A DNA stretch of 64,000 nucleotides from Kiloniellaceae bacterium (GTDB lineage: Bacteria > Pseudomonadota > Alphaproteobacteria > Kiloniellales > Kiloniellaceae), in assembly GCA_021776195.1 (NCBI GenBank), contig JAJFGK010000051.1, positions 1 to 64,000 of the forward strand. Reading direction: 5' to 3'. The position numbers and the translations under genes were made by a program. Shown here in pieces: positions 30,967 through 40,087 of the stretch; position 1 is the stretch's first letter, and each line of letters opens with the position of its first letter. The notes below the pieces were generated by a model. The model worked only from the letters and a program-made list of their open reading frames with translations. It was not told where the DNA came from and did not search any database.

Positions 30967-33405
30967 ATGGCTTTCGTTGACGTCGACGACACCGGCCTGG
31001 AAGACGAAACGATGCTGGCCGCTCTGCGCGCGCTGGCCGACGGCGCCGGCGATGTCGACCTGGAGGGCGACGAGGAAGCTGAGGCCCCCGAGTTCGCCGC
31101 CGCCGATCACGACCCGGAAGACGACCACGACGCCAATCTCGCCGACCAGTTGACCGGCCAGGAGCTCGCTGCGATCGCCAGCGAGGTCATCAAGAAAGTC
31201 AAGTACGACCTCGATTCCCGGCTCCCCTGGTACACGCAGTTCAACGACGGCCTGAAGTTCCTGGGCGTCGTCGACGACAAGCAAGGTCAGGTCCTCTTCA
31301 AGGGAGGATCGAGGGTGGTCCACCCGCTGTTGTCAGAGGCAATCGTGCAGTTCCAGGCCCGGGCGATGGCCGAGCTGATGCCCCCGACCGGCCCGGTCAA
31401 GACCAAGACCATCGGCAAACGCACGGAAGAGAAGATCAAGCGCGGCAAGCGGGTCGCCAACTACATGAACTACTACCTGATGGAGGTGCTGGAGCACTAT
31501 GCCGAGGACATGGACAGCCTGCTGTTCTATCTCGCGGCGGCCGGCAGTGCCTTCAAGAAGGTTCTCCTGCGGAACGGCCACCCTGATTCCCGGTTTCTCG
31601 AGGCCGAGCACGTCGTTCTCGACTACTACGCCAGTTCGATCGAGGACGCGGCGCGAATCACCCACATCGACAAGAACGTCACGCCCAACCAGATCAAGAA
31701 GCTTCAGGCCGACGGCACCTACATCGAGGTCGATCTGGGCTCGCCGAGCCCCACCGCGGGGTCAGAGCCGGGGGAGCGCGAACGAGACGAGGTCGAGGGC
31801 AAGGTGCCGTCCGGCACGTCCTTGGACGATGGACGCCACACCATCTACGAATGCCACCTCGACTACAATCTGCCGGGCGAGCTCGCCGACGATGACGGGA
31901 TCGCGCACCCCTACATCGTCACCGTCGACAAGCAGAGCCAGAAGGTGCTGGCGATCCGCCGCAACTGGCGCCAGGGCGACCCGGAAAAAGAGCGCCGGCG
32001 CTGGTTCATCCACTACAAGTACCTGCCCGGTCTGGGGGTCTACGGCTTCGGCCTGATCCACATGATCGGGGGGCTCGCCAAATCGGCCACCGGCGGGCTG
32101 CGCGGGGTCCTCGATGCCGGCGCCTTCGACAACCTGCAGGGCGGCTTCAAGCTGAAATCGCGGGTGCCGGGCGGCGAGATCGAAATAGCCCCCGGCGAGT
32201 TCATCGATATCGAGACCGACTCCGACGACATCCGCAAGACCGTGATGCCGTTGCCGTTCAAGGGTCCGTCGCGGGCCCTGATCGATCTCATCAAGTATGT
32301 GGTGGAATCGGCGCAGCGCTTTGCCAGCACGACCGAGCAGATGGTTGGCGACGCAGCCAACACCGGCCCGGTGGGCACCACGGTCGCCCTGATCGAACAG
32401 GGCTCGAAGGTCTATTCCGGCATCCACGCACGCCTGCACCGGGCCCAGCACCGCGAGTTCAAGTTGATTGCCGAGATGATCGCCGACACGGTCACCTCCT
32501 ACCCGTACAAGACGGAAGACGGCGAGGCGCTCATCAAGGACGACTTCACTGCAATCGGAGTGATCCCGGTCAGTGACCCGAAAATCTTCTCGCAGACCCA
32601 ACGCATCGCCCAGGCCCAGACGACCTTCCAAATGGCGCAGGCCAGTCCACACCTGCACGACATGCGAGAGGCACACCGCCGCGTCTACGAGGCCATCGGC
32701 GCCCATGACATCGATGGGCTATTGCTCGATCCCGACAAGGTGGAGGCGAACGACCCGGTCTCCGAGAACATGCTGCTCCTGACCGGCAAGCCGATCCGCG
32801 CCTACGACTGGGAGGACCACCAGGCGCACATCGCGGTGCACATGCACTTCATGCAGTCCCCCATGCTCCAGCAGGAGCAGATGCAGAAAATGGTAGGACC
32901 GCGCATGATGGCGCACCTGGCCGAGCACTTCGCCTACGCCTACCGGCAGGAGATCCAGCAGGCCATGGGTAAGGCCTTGCCGCTGCCCGACCTCCACCGC
33001 GAGCCCGGGAAGCCGGAAGAGGAGCCCTTGTCGCCGGAGATCCAAAACGAGATCGCCATGCAGGTCGCCGAGGTCGTCTCGCGGATGAAGCCACCTAAGC
33101 CCAAAAGCCCGGAGGAAGCCAAGGCCGAGGCCGACGCCAAGGCGAAGCTCGCCGAGACCGCCGGCAGTCTGAAGGCCATCGAGGTCAAGACCGAGGCTGG
33201 GATCAAGCTGGCCGACGAAAAAGCCAAGGCCGAGCACGCATTGAAGGCGGCCAAGACCGCGGCGGACATCGAGCGGGCGGACAAGGTGGCCGAAGAGCAG
33301 TCGGTCCTGAACAAAGCCAGGATGCTCGCGGACGCCGCCCGCGCCGACAACGAGGCCAAGGCTCGCGCACGCACGGCGGATAAGGCCGCGAGCCAAGGCA
33401 CATGA
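30967..33405 (+). CDS. Portal protein (podovirus type)
   Basis: An 812-residue dodecameric portal subunit through which DNA enters. The N-terminal ~55 residues are acidic and probably disordered. The portal core follows (FNDGLKFLGVVDDKQGQVLFKGGSRVVHPLLSEAIVQFQARAMAELMPP in pieces; MEVLEHYAEDMDSLLFYLAAAGSAFKKV). The C-terminal barrel-like end is a long Ala/Lys/Glu coiled coil (residues ~700-800). Size and order fit P22-like large portals of short-tailed phages rather than the ~450-residue siphovirus type. Confidence 0.88.
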   Translation: MAFVDVDDTGLEDETMLAALRALADGAGDVDLEGDEEAEAPEFAAADHDPEDDHDANLADQLTGQELAAIASEVIKKVKYDLDSRLPWYTQFNDGLKFLGVVDDKQGQVLFKGGSRVVHPLLSEAIVQFQARAMAELMPPTGPVKTKTIGKRTEEKIKRGKRVANYMNYYLMEVLEHYAEDMDSLLFYLAAAGSAFKKVLLRNGHPDSRFLEAEHVVLDYYASSIEDAARITHIDKNVTPNQIKKLQADGTYIEVDLGSPSPTAGSEPGERERDEVEGKVPSGTSLDDGRHTIYECHLDYNLPGELADDDGIAHPYIVTVDKQSQKVLAIRRNWRQGDPEKERRRWFIHYKYLPGLGVYGFGLIHMIGGLAKSATGGLRGVLDAGAFDNLQGGFKLKSRVPGGEIEIAPGEFIDIETDSDDIRKTVMPLPFKGPSRALIDLIKYVVESAQRFASTTEQMVGDAANTGPVGTTVALIEQGSKVYSGIHARLHRAQHREFKLIAEMIADTVTSYPYKTEDGEALIKDDFTAIGVIPVSDPKIFSQTQRIAQAQTTFQMAQASPHLHDMREAHRRVYEAIGAHDIDGLLLDPDKVEANDPVSENMLLLTGKPIRAYDWEDHQAHIAVHMHFMQSPMLQQEQMQKMVGPRMMAHLAEHFAYAYRQEIQQAMGKALPLPDLHREPGKPEEEPLSPEIQNEIAMQVAEVVSRMKPPKPKSPEEAKAEADAKAKLAETAGSLKAIEVKTEAGIKLADEKAKAEHALKAAKTAADIERADKVAEEQSVLNKARMLADAARADNEAKARARTADKAASQGT

Positions 33406-33611
33406 CCCCAGCCGAGGCCGCCTCGTTCATCGAGACCTTGGGTCTGACGACATCGGATATCTCGCCGCGCCTCTTCGCGCTGGCGGCGGGGGAGGCCGGG
33501 CTGGACCCGACCGAGCTGCTCTTGTTCCTGGGCCGCATGCTCGACACGCAAGGGCAGGGCCCGGCCCCGATCGCAACGCAACTGGCGGGAGGCCAACTTG
33601 TTTCTACGTGA
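33402..33611 (+). CDS. Small hypothetical protein after portal
   Basis: A 69-residue product starting MTPAEAASFIETLGLTTSDISPRLFALAAGEAG, helical. ATGA overlap with the portal stop, and its end overlaps the next gene. Probably a head-assembly accessory; no domain recognised. Confidence 0.55.
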   Translation: MTPAEAASFIETLGLTTSDISPRLFALAAGEAGLDPTELLLFLGRMLDTQGQGPAPIATQLAGGQLVST

Positions 33612-33795
33612 TTTTGTGGAGTCGATGCTGACCCAGATCGACGACCAGGTCGATGCGGCGAGGGAAGAACTCGCCAGCGGCAAAGCCAGCGACCTCGCGG
33701 ATTACAAGCGCCGCTGCGGACGGATCACCGGATTGAGAGAAGCGGCGGAAATCATCAAGAAAGGGAAGATCCAGTATGCAGACGACGACGAGTAA
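33598..33795 (+). CDS. Small helical protein, TTG start
   Basis: A 65-residue product (MFLRDFVESMLTQIDDQVDAAREELASGKASDLADYKRRCGRITGLREAAEIIKKG in pieces). A helix-pair of the type 'DYK...G...G...A..II' is common in small phage head proteins. TTG at 33598 has GGGAGG five bases upstream. Its end overlaps the co-chaperonin gene by 20 bases. Confidence 0.6.
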   Translation: MFLRDFVESMLTQIDDQVDAAREELASGKASDLADYKRRCGRITGLREAAEIIKKGKIQYADDDE

Positions 33796-34225
33796 GGTTG
33801 CCGCCGACGATTGGGGCGGGGACACGGCGGACACTCCGTTGGGAAAGACCCCGGGGAAGGACTTTCCCCGCATGAACGGACCTCGGGTCCTCCTGAGGCC
33901 GCGCAAAGCCAAAGAGAAAATCGGCTCGATCATCATGCCGGATTCGTCCAAGGAGGCCGAGGAGATCGCCACCTGTGTCGGTGAGGTCATCCACGTCGGC
34001 CCCGGCGCCTACACCGACGACAAGACCCCGTTTCCGAACGAGGAAAAGGATGGGTCTCGCCCGACTTGGACCGGCTGGAACGTGCCCAAGCCCGGCGACT
34101 TCGTGATCTTCGGCAAGTATGCCGGGACGCGCATCAAGTTCAACGGCGTGAAGCTCGTGATCGTGAATGACGAGGAAATCATGGCGTTCGTGGACAGCCA
34201 GGAGGGGGTCCACGCATTTTTCTAA
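33776..34225 (+). CDS. GroES-like co-chaperonin
   Basis: A 149-residue Cpn10 homologue that should cap host GroEL. The family order is visible: GPRVLLRPRKAKEKIGSIIMPDSS (first strand plus mobile loop with an Ile-Ile-Met hydrophobic tip), ATCVGEVIHVGPGAY, a 20-residue insertion, then KPGDFVIFGKYAGTRIKFNGVKLVIVNDEEIMAFV. Standing between portal and scaffold suggests that it helps fold the capsid protein, like T4 gp31. There is no GroEL gene in the window. Confidence 0.88.
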   Translation: MQTTTSKVAADDWGGDTADTPLGKTPGKDFPRMNGPRVLLRPRKAKEKIGSIIMPDSSKEAEEIATCVGEVIHVGPGAYTDDKTPFPNEEKDGSRPTWTGWNVPKPGDFVIFGKYAGTRIKFNGVKLVIVNDEEIMAFVDSQEGVHAFF

Positions 34226-34259
34226 CGTCCCCAGGGACGCAAACTCATGGAGAATCCCC

Positions 34260-35132
34260 ATGCTACCGGAAGAAGACAAACTGCTAGACGAGGAACTCGA
34301 CGATGATTTCGCGCCCGGGCTTCCCACAGACGACGTCGAAGCCGAACCCGAAGAGGTCGAAACCGAAGTCGAAAGCGAGGACGAAGAGCCGTCCTACGGC
34401 GCGTCCGTCAAAAAGCGGATCGCGAAAGAAACCTTCAAGCGCCGCGACGCGGAAAGGCTAGCTGCCGCTCGCGAGGCGCAATTCCAGACTGCGGCTGCGG
34501 AACTTCGTGAGATGAAGGCCCGTTTGGCTGAGGTGGAGAAAGTCAGCCACCAGGCCGCCGAAAAGGAATTCGAGGCGGAGCGCGAAGAGACCAAGGCCCG
34601 TCTGCGCAAGGCCGCCGAGGAAGGTGACACCGAGGCCCAGGTCCGTGAGACCGAACGCTTGACCAGCCAGGAAATCGACCGACGGCAAGCCGAGTACGCA
34701 AAGCGCCGTCGGGCGGAGAAGGAGGCGGCCGCGCCCGCGGGGGCCCCGGAGATCAATCCCCTGGCCGAGACCTGGAAGCTCAAGCATTCGGACTGGTACG
34801 GGAAAAAGGGCTTCGAGCGCCACACTGAGTTGGTCAACTCCCTCGACGACGGGGTCTACAAGGCTGGATTCCATCCAGGGACCGCAGAATATTTCGATGA
34901 GTTGGACCGCCGCATCGAGGCCAAGTTCGGCACGACCAAGCTGGCAGAGGTGAAGCCTCGCGCCAAATCGCCCGTGGCCGACCCGCAGCGGGGAGGTCGT
35001 CCGGCAGAAACGGCGAGCTCGCTCACCAAGAGAGAGTTGGAAGTCGCCCAGAAGTTCAATCTTACCGGCGACCCCAAGGCCATGAAACGATACAAGGCCG
35101 AAATCGCGAAATCCAAACGCGCACAGTCCTAA
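34260..35132 (+). CDS. Scaffold protein
   Basis: A 290-residue protein with an acidic N-terminus (residues 1-45, many Glu/Asp), a long coiled coil (~55-165, Ala/Glu/Arg heptads such as RDAERLAAAREAQFQTAAAELREMKARLAEVEKV in pieces) and a C-terminal part (EINPLAETWKLKHSDWYGKKGFER..) ending in a basic Lys/Arg tail. Acidic start, coiled coil, basic helical end, and position right before capsid genes are typical of phage scaffolds that line the procapsid and are removed on packaging. Confidence 0.82.
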   Translation: MLPEEDKLLDEELDDDFAPGLPTDDVEAEPEEVETEVESEDEEPSYGASVKKRIAKETFKRRDAERLAAAREAQFQTAAAELREMKARLAEVEKVSHQAAEKEFEAEREETKARLRKAAEEGDTEAQVRETERLTSQEIDRRQAEYAKRRRAEKEAAAPAGAPEINPLAETWKLKHSDWYGKKGFERHTELVNSLDDGVYKAGFHPGTAEYFDELDRRIEAKFGTTKLAEVKPRAKSPVADPQRGGRPAETASSLTKRELEVAQKFNLTGDPKAMKRYKAEIAKSKRAQS

Positions 35133-35160
35133 CCGACTGCCTTCAAGAGAGGAACGACCG

Positions 35161-35628
35161 ATGCCACGTCGCAAACGCCGTCCAAATCGTGCCGACGAGG
35201 CACGCACCAACGAGGCCCCGCGGGCCGAAACGCGCGCAAGGGAATGGGTCCGTCCCAGCCAGTTGGAGGCGCCAGAGCCGCGCCCCGGCTATCGGCAGAA
35301 ATGGATCCGCATGGCACTGCATGGGAAGGAAGAACCACATCACGTCGCGAACCGGACCCGAGAGGGCTGGGAGCCACGCAAGGCCGACACGGCACCGGAT
35401 TTTCCCTCTTCCAAAGAGGGGTTGATCGAGACCGGCGGTCTTATCCTTTGCGAGATGCCAGAGCCCATGGTCGAGCAGCGCAACGCTTACTACCAACGCA
35501 AGAATGAGCTGCAGAACTCGGCCGTCGAGCAGGATCTGAACCGGGTGGCCGAGCCACATCTTCCGATCCACCAGACTCGAAAATCAAAGTCGGAGACCGG
35601 GTTCACGCCCAAGGTCGCCGACGACTAG
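35161..35628 (+). CDS. Small head-associated protein
   Basis: A 155-residue basic protein. The end (EMPEPMVEQRNAYYQRKNELQNSAVEQDLNRV) follows a pattern I know from small proteins placed between scaffold and capsid in marine short-tailed phages. The basic start (MPRRKRRPNRADEARTNEAP) may contact DNA or the scaffold. Followed by a strong terminator. Confidence 0.6.
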   Translation: MPRRKRRPNRADEARTNEAPRAETRAREWVRPSQLEAPEPRPGYRQKWIRMALHGKEEPHHVANRTREGWEPRKADTAPDFPSSKEGLIETGGLILCEMPEPMVEQRNAYYQRKNELQNSAVEQDLNRVAEPHLPIHQTRKSKSETGFTPKVADD

Positions 35629-35659
35629 CGGTCGCCTGCGGGCGATCATCGGTCAATCG

Positions 35660-35685
35660 AGCCGCCTCCGGGCGGCTTTTTCTTT
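35660..35685 (+). terminator. Intrinsic terminator before decoration/capsid genes
   Basis: AGCCGCC and GGCGGCT form a 7-bp stem with a TCCG loop, followed by TTTTCTTTT. It separates the scaffold operon from decoration and capsid genes, which may have their own promoter or be read through. Confidence 0.85.
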
Positions 35686-35700
35686 TGAGGGAATGGAACG

Positions 35701-36267
35701 ATGGCAAATTCAGATGCGCCACGCGGTTTTCGCCCCGCCAAGCACACCGGTGGCACGCCTCATCGCACCACCGAGTACCCGATCGCCACAGCCTATGCGA
35801 CCAGCATCTTCTCGGGTGACCTGGTCAAGTTGGTTGCCGGCGGCGGGATCGAGCTGGCCGCGGCGGGGGACCGGGTGTTGGGTGTCTTCATGGGCGTCCA
35901 ATACGCCCAGGCCAACGGGGAAGTGATCTTCTCCAAGTCCTGGACCGCTGGTGGCACGAGCGCCACCGGCATCAAGGCAATGGTCATCGACGACCCGAAC
36001 ACGGTTTTCGCAGGCCAGGCCGACGGAGCTGTCACCGCCGACGATGTCGGCCAGCTCGCGGACATGATCGCCACCCACGCGGGATCGGCTCTCACCGGCC
36101 GGTCCGGTCAGGAGGTCAACTCCACGACCGGCACGGGCACGGCACAGTTCCGCATTCTCGGCAAAACCGATGCACCGGATAACGACTGGGGCGCAAACGT
36201 CGAACTGCTCGTTCAGATCTACGAGCATGAGTTGACGGCTGCCGACCAGGGCACCCCGGGCGTCTAA
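35701..36267 (+). CDS. Capsid decoration/stabilisation protein
   Basis: A 188-residue beta-rich protein (MANSDAPRGFRPAKHTGG.. DLVKLVAGGGIELAAAGDRVLGVFMGVQY) of the type commonly placed directly before the major capsid gene in short-tailed phages. The pattern 'GFRP..H..G..R...Y.I...Y.T.IF.GDLV' is familiar from capsid-adjacent structural proteins. Assignment is from that pattern and position. Confidence 0.65.
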   Translation: MANSDAPRGFRPAKHTGGTPHRTTEYPIATAYATSIFSGDLVKLVAGGGIELAAAGDRVLGVFMGVQYAQANGEVIFSKSWTAGGTSATGIKAMVIDDPNTVFAGQADGAVTADDVGQLADMIATHAGSALTGRSGQEVNSTTGTGTAQFRILGKTDAPDNDWGANVELLVQIYEHELTAADQGTPGV

Positions 36268-36281
36268 CGGAGGACTGACAA

Positions 36282-37190
36282 ATGGCATTGAATCGCAATC
36301 AGTTCGCCGCAGAACTGGAGCCCGGCCTCAACGCTCTTTGGGGCCTGGCCTACGAGGACTACGCCGAGCAGTGGCCGGAGATCTTCGAGACGAACACCTC
36401 GGAAAAGGCGTTCGAGGAAGATGTCCTGCTGACCGGCTTCGGCGCGGCCCCAATCAAGGCGGAAGGGGCACCGGTCGTCTACGACGACGCGGCCGAGTCC
36501 TACCTCTCCCGCTACAACCACGAGACCATCGCACTGGCCTTCGCCATCACCGAGGAAGCCGAGGAAGACAACCTCTATGGCTCGCTCGGCCAGAAGTACA
36601 TCAAGGCGATGGCACGCTCGATGAACCACACCAAGGAGGTCAAGGGGGCGAACATCCTCAACAACGGCTTCAACGCTTCCTTCGCGGGTGGCGACGGTGT
36701 GGAGCTCTTCTCGACGGCGCATCCCGTTGCGGCGGGCGGCACCCAATCGAACGAGCTCGCGACCTCGGCCGATCTGAATGAAACGTCCCTCGAGACGCTC
36801 CTCATCCAGATCTCGGAGCTGCTGGACGATCGCAACATCAACATCGCTGCCGTCGGCACGAAGTTGGTGCTGCCGCCCTCGCTGCAGTTCACCGGCGAGC
36901 GGCTCCTCGAGTCCGCCTTGAGGACGGCGACCGCGGACAACGACATCAACGCGATCAAGAGCCTCGGGCGGTTGCCCAAGGGCTTTTGCGTGAACCAGCG
37001 CCTCACCGATCCCGACGCCTGGTTCGTGATGACGGACTGCCCCGACGGGATGAAGCACTTCCAGCGCATTGCCATCAAGAACGGCATGGAAGGCGACTTC
37101 GAGACCGGGAACCTCCGCTACAAGGTCCGTGAACGCTACAGCTTTGGGTTCACAGATTGGAGAGGCTGCTTCGGATCGCCGGGGTCGTAG
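36282..37190 (+). CDS. Major capsid protein (HK97 fold, Mu-gpT-like)
   Basis: A 302-residue protein starting MALNRNQFAAELEPGLNALWGL. KAFEEDVLLTGFGAAPIKAEGAPVVYDD, HETIALAFAITEEAEEDNLYGSLGQKYIKAMARSM and VELFSTAHPVAAGG are typical of Mu-like head subunit T proteins, a branch of the HK97 fold. No separate protease domain is fused. Followed by a terminator, consistent with the highest expression of the genome. Confidence 0.88.
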   Translation: MALNRNQFAAELEPGLNALWGLAYEDYAEQWPEIFETNTSEKAFEEDVLLTGFGAAPIKAEGAPVVYDDAAESYLSRYNHETIALAFAITEEAEEDNLYGSLGQKYIKAMARSMNHTKEVKGANILNNGFNASFAGGDGVELFSTAHPVAAGGTQSNELATSADLNETSLETLLIQISELLDDRNINIAAVGTKLVLPPSLQFTGERLLESALRTATADNDINAIKSLGRLPKGFCVNQRLTDPDAWFVMTDCPDGMKHFQRIAIKNGMEGDFETGNLRYKVRERYSFGFTDWRGCFGSPGS

Positions 37191-37216
37191 CCAGGAGATC
37201 CATCCACGACATGAAG

Positions 37217-37244
37217 GGGGTCGGGTTCGCCCGGCCCCTTTTCT
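37217..37244 (+). terminator. Intrinsic terminator after capsid gene
   Basis: GGGGTCGGG and CCCGGCCCC (9-bp stem with one G-T pair) around a TTCG loop, then TTTTCTT. Confidence 0.85.
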
Positions 37245-37321
37245 TCCCTGCCGCATCGCGCGGCCCCTGCCTAGGACGGGCGGGGCAATGACGCCAGCAG
37301 GCGACTCCTCAGGAGACGAAA

Positions 37322-37750
37322 ATGGGACGTACAACTCACTCTGGGCCGATGATGGTCGGCCCCAAGACCGCCTTGCAAGATCAGCTTGGCCAGGTCGTTT
37401 TGCGCAAGAAAGTGGACTTCACTTTCGCCGACGCCACGTTCGACACCGAGATTCCTGCCGGCTCCGAGATCATCGAACATTACGTCGATGTCATCGAGGC
37501 GTGGGACTCGGTCACCTCGGATGTCCTTGATATCGGCGACGGAGCAACCGCGAACGCCTATGCCGACAATATCGACCTGGCGACCGCAGGGCGAAAACGC
37601 GGCACCGCCGATGTCAGCCAACTCGGGGACTACACGAGCACGGGAGCCACGACGATCCGGGGAACCATTACCTCTGTCGGTGGCAGCCTTACACAAGGCG
37701 CCGCCCGCCTGATCGTTCTCTACACCCTGGCCGAGCCGGCCCAGACGTAG
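37322..37750 (+). CDS. Structural hypothetical after capsid
   Basis: A 142-residue beta-rich product (MGRTTHSGPMMVGPKTALQDQLGQVVLRKKVDFTFADATFDTEIPAG in pieces; YADNIDLATAGRKRGTADV). Similar proteins follow capsid genes in short-tailed phages and are probably virion components. Preceded by AGGAGACGAAA. Confidence 0.6.
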   Translation: MGRTTHSGPMMVGPKTALQDQLGQVVLRKKVDFTFADATFDTEIPAGSEIIEHYVDVIEAWDSVTSDVLDIGDGATANAYADNIDLATAGRKRGTADVSQLGDYTSTGATTIRGTITSVGGSLTQGAARLIVLYTLAEPAQT

Positions 37751-37760
37751 GAGCGGGCCG

Positions 37761-38090
37761 ATGGCTAGAGTCCAAAGCGTCTCGCTCACCGGCAACGGCT
37801 CCACGGTGCAAAACAGTGAGCCAATCCCGCTCAACATTCACATCACGCCCTTCAATGTCGGTCTTGGTCTGTCGACGAGCGGGAGCACGACCACGGCCAC
37901 GGTGCAGGTCACTTTCGACGACCCATCCGATCTCTCATCCGCCACCTGGTTTGACCACTCGCTTCTGGCCGCCATCACCGCGAAATCGACGGGGAACATC
38001 GCGTTCCCGGTCACCGCGGTACGGTTCCAGATCGGGGCGACGGGCACGGATGTCTGGACCTTTTGGGTCGTGCAGGCCGGCATCAGGTGA
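37761..38090 (+). CDS. Small structural beta-sandwich protein
   Basis: A 109-residue, beta-rich product (VSLTGNGSTVQNSEPIPLNIHITPFNVGLGLSTSG.. VQVTFDDPSDLSS..). It matches the kind of small phage protein that carries an Ig-like sandwich around the connector. GTGA overlap with the next gene. Function in the virion unknown. Confidence 0.6.
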   Translation: MARVQSVSLTGNGSTVQNSEPIPLNIHITPFNVGLGLSTSGSTTTATVQVTFDDPSDLSSATWFDHSLLAAITAKSTGNIAFPVTAVRFQIGATGTDVWTFWVVQAGIR

Positions 38091-38443
38091 CTCTCGCCCT
38101 TAGCCGCGGCGTCTCACTGTCGGCGGGTATCCACCTGGATGAGCGGACGGATGTTCTGCGGGGCCACATCCGCGACTTGCTGATGCCGCCGCCCGCTCTC
38201 CTGACCATTTCCGGCAGTTCTCCTGGCCTCAGTGGCACAACGGGCTTTCTTGCTCCTCCTGGCACGAGCCTCGCCCTTTCCGGGAGCGCGCCCTCGGCAG
38301 TCCAAGATTCCCCGCGGTCCCCTGGGCGGGCGTCTCTCGCTCTCGCTGCATCGGCCCCCACGGTCGAGATGGATAGAACGGTGTCCCCGGCAAAGGCGGA
38401 CCTGTCGATTTCGACGTCAACGCCTTCGGTGGCCTTCTCATGA
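38087..38443 (+). CDS. Short AP-repeat protein
   Basis: A 118-residue product from GTG 38087 (overlapping the previous stop). Its C-terminal two thirds are four copies of the ~20-residue AP repeat (for example PGTSLALSGSAPSAV, PGRASLALAASAPTVEMD, PAKADLSISTSTPSV). The same unit builds the ends of two large fibre-like proteins downstream. Probably part of the virion surface or a linker; no known domain. Confidence 0.6.
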   Translation: MTLALSRGVSLSAGIHLDERTDVLRGHIRDLLMPPPALLTISGSSPGLSGTTGFLAPPGTSLALSGSAPSAVQDSPRSPGRASLALAASAPTVEMDRTVSPAKADLSISTSTPSVAFS

Positions 38444-39120
38444 CCACGTCGGGCACCTACGCCTTCAACCTCGATATCGTCGAGATCATCGAGGAAGCCT
38501 ACGAACGCGCGGGGCACGCTGTCACCCAGATCACCGGGCGCCAGTTGGCCACCGCGCGCCGCAGCCTCAACCTCATGTTCACCGACTGGGCCAATGAGCA
38601 GATCAATCTTTGGACCGTCGAGCCGCTGCCCTTGGCGATGGTCGTGGGAACCCAAACCTACGCCCTGGCTACGGGCACCAGCGACGTCCTCGACGTCTAC
38701 CTGCGGCGCGCGGGCACCGACATCGAGATGACGCGGATGTCGCGGGACGAGTACGCCCTGCGCCCCAACAAGACGTCCCCCGGGCGCCCGACGCAGTTCT
38801 TCATCGAGCGCTTTACCGACCTCACCCAAATGACGGTCTGGCAGTCCCCGGAGAATGCCACGGACGTCGTGTTCTACTACCGGATCCGGCACATTCAGGA
38901 CGCCGGCATCTTCACCAACAATGTCGACGCTCCCCAGCGCTGGCTCGAGGCGGTCTGCGCCGGCCTCGCCTACAAGCTGGCCGTGAAGCGCCCCAAGATC
39001 GAAACCGACCGGCTGCGGGTCCTCCGGACCGAATACGGCGATGCCTGGGAGCGGGCCCGCGGTGAGGATCGCGAAAGGGCGACCACCAGAATCATTCCGG
39101 CCGTGGAGAGGAGGAGCTGA
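38440..39120 (+). CDS. Head-tail connector/adaptor protein
   Basis: A 226-residue protein. IIEEAYERAGHAVTQITGRQLATARRSLNLMFTDWANEQINLWTVE and the strand/helix end (PQRWLEAVCAGLAYKLAVKRP..) follow a pattern familiar from short-tailed phage adaptor or tail-tube A proteins that sit below the portal. ATGA overlap with the AP-repeat gene. Confidence 0.7.
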   Translation: MTTSGTYAFNLDIVEIIEEAYERAGHAVTQITGRQLATARRSLNLMFTDWANEQINLWTVEPLPLAMVVGTQTYALATGTSDVLDVYLRRAGTDIEMTRMSRDEYALRPNKTSPGRPTQFFIERFTDLTQMTVWQSPENATDVVFYYRIRHIQDAGIFTNNVDAPQRWLEAVCAGLAYKLAVKRPKIETDRLRVLRTEYGDAWERARGEDRERATTRIIPAVERRS

Positions 39121-39455
39121 TGGCGAGTTCTTCTCGGATCAGGTACGCCAGTGGCGCGCGCTCCAAAGCCCACTGCGATCGCTGCGGCCAAAAATATGGC
39201 TATCTCGAACTTCGGCCGGAGTGGAACGGCCTGCGAGTCTGCCCGGAATGCTGGGAGCCCAAGCACCCGCAGTTGACGCCCCGCACTCACACCGACGCCG
39301 AGGCGCTACGCCACCCGCGCCCGGACAATGACGACGACGGCACCGTCACTACCCATCTCCATGAGAACTTCCCGCACACGGCCGGCGGCCGGCAGATCTA
39401 CGTGGTGCCGTCCGGCTCCCTGACGATCAGCACGACGGCGCCGAGCGTCACATGA
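39120..39455 (+). CDS. Zinc-ribbon protein ending in one AP unit
   Basis: A 111-residue product. CDRCGQKYG and VCPECWEPKHPQ give a four-Cys zinc ribbon in the first 50 residues. This part resembles small phage proteins placed by the connector. The last residues (PSGSLTISTTAPSV) are a single AP repeat unit. It starts at the last base of the previous stop (TGATG). Confidence 0.7.
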   Translation: MASSSRIRYASGARSKAHCDRCGQKYGYLELRPEWNGLRVCPECWEPKHPQLTPRTHTDAEALRHPRPDNDDDGTVTTHLHENFPHTAGGRQIYVVPSGSLTISTTAPSVT

Positions 39456-40087
39456 GCACGACCTACGCCCAGCTTTTGATCGACATTCCGGCCAACACCG
39501 AGAACGACGGCGCGGAGTTCACAGCGTCACTGGGTCTCTTCATCCGCAATGCCGAGGCCCGTCTGTCCCGGGAGCTCGATGTCCCGGCGCTTTCGAAGCA
39601 CCAGACTTCGGCCTTCTCGATTGGCGACCCCTTTCTGACGAAGCCGGCGACGAACGTCACGTTGCGGCACTTGACCGTGGTCGATGCTGCTGGCGAGCGC
39701 CACCGCCTCGAGCAGCGCACTCAAGAGTTCATCAACACCTTCTGGCCGAACCGAAATCTGACGGACCTGCCGCGCTACTACGCCGAATGGGACGAGACCG
39801 ACGTGATTGTGGCGCCGACGCCCTCGGCGGCCTTCGCGGTGGAGGCGGCCTACAAGATTCGCATCGCCGGCTTGTCGACGACGAACGAGTCGAACTTCTA
39901 CGCCAAGAACTACGAGGATCTCCTGTTCTACGCGTGCATGCGCGAGGCCGAGGCCTTCGACAAGAATTGGTCTACCCCGGCTCTAAAGGCCTGGGAGGGC
40001 ATGTACGTCAAGGCCCTGAGCACGGCGGTCCCGGACGCTGGCGAGTTCTACACCGACGAAACCCAGACAGGAGCCACGGCGGCATGA
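39452..40087 (+). CDS. Adaptor-like tail protein
   Basis: A 211-residue protein (MSTTYAQLLIDIPANTEND, IRNAEARLSRELDVPALSKHQTSAF, LPRYYAEWDETDVIVAPTPSAAFAVEAAYKIRIAGLSTTNESNFYAKNYEDLLFYACMREAEAFDK in pieces). This pattern is shared with adaptor proteins of podoviruses such as SU10-type, which form the ring between portal and nozzle. Confidence 0.7.
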   Translation: MSTTYAQLLIDIPANTENDGAEFTASLGLFIRNAEARLSRELDVPALSKHQTSAFSIGDPFLTKPATNVTLRHLTVVDAAGERHRLEQRTQEFINTFWPNRNLTDLPRYYAEWDETDVIVAPTPSAAFAVEAAYKIRIAGLSTTNESNFYAKNYEDLLFYACMREAEAFDKNWSTPALKAWEGMYVKALSTAVPDAGEFYTDETQTGATAA

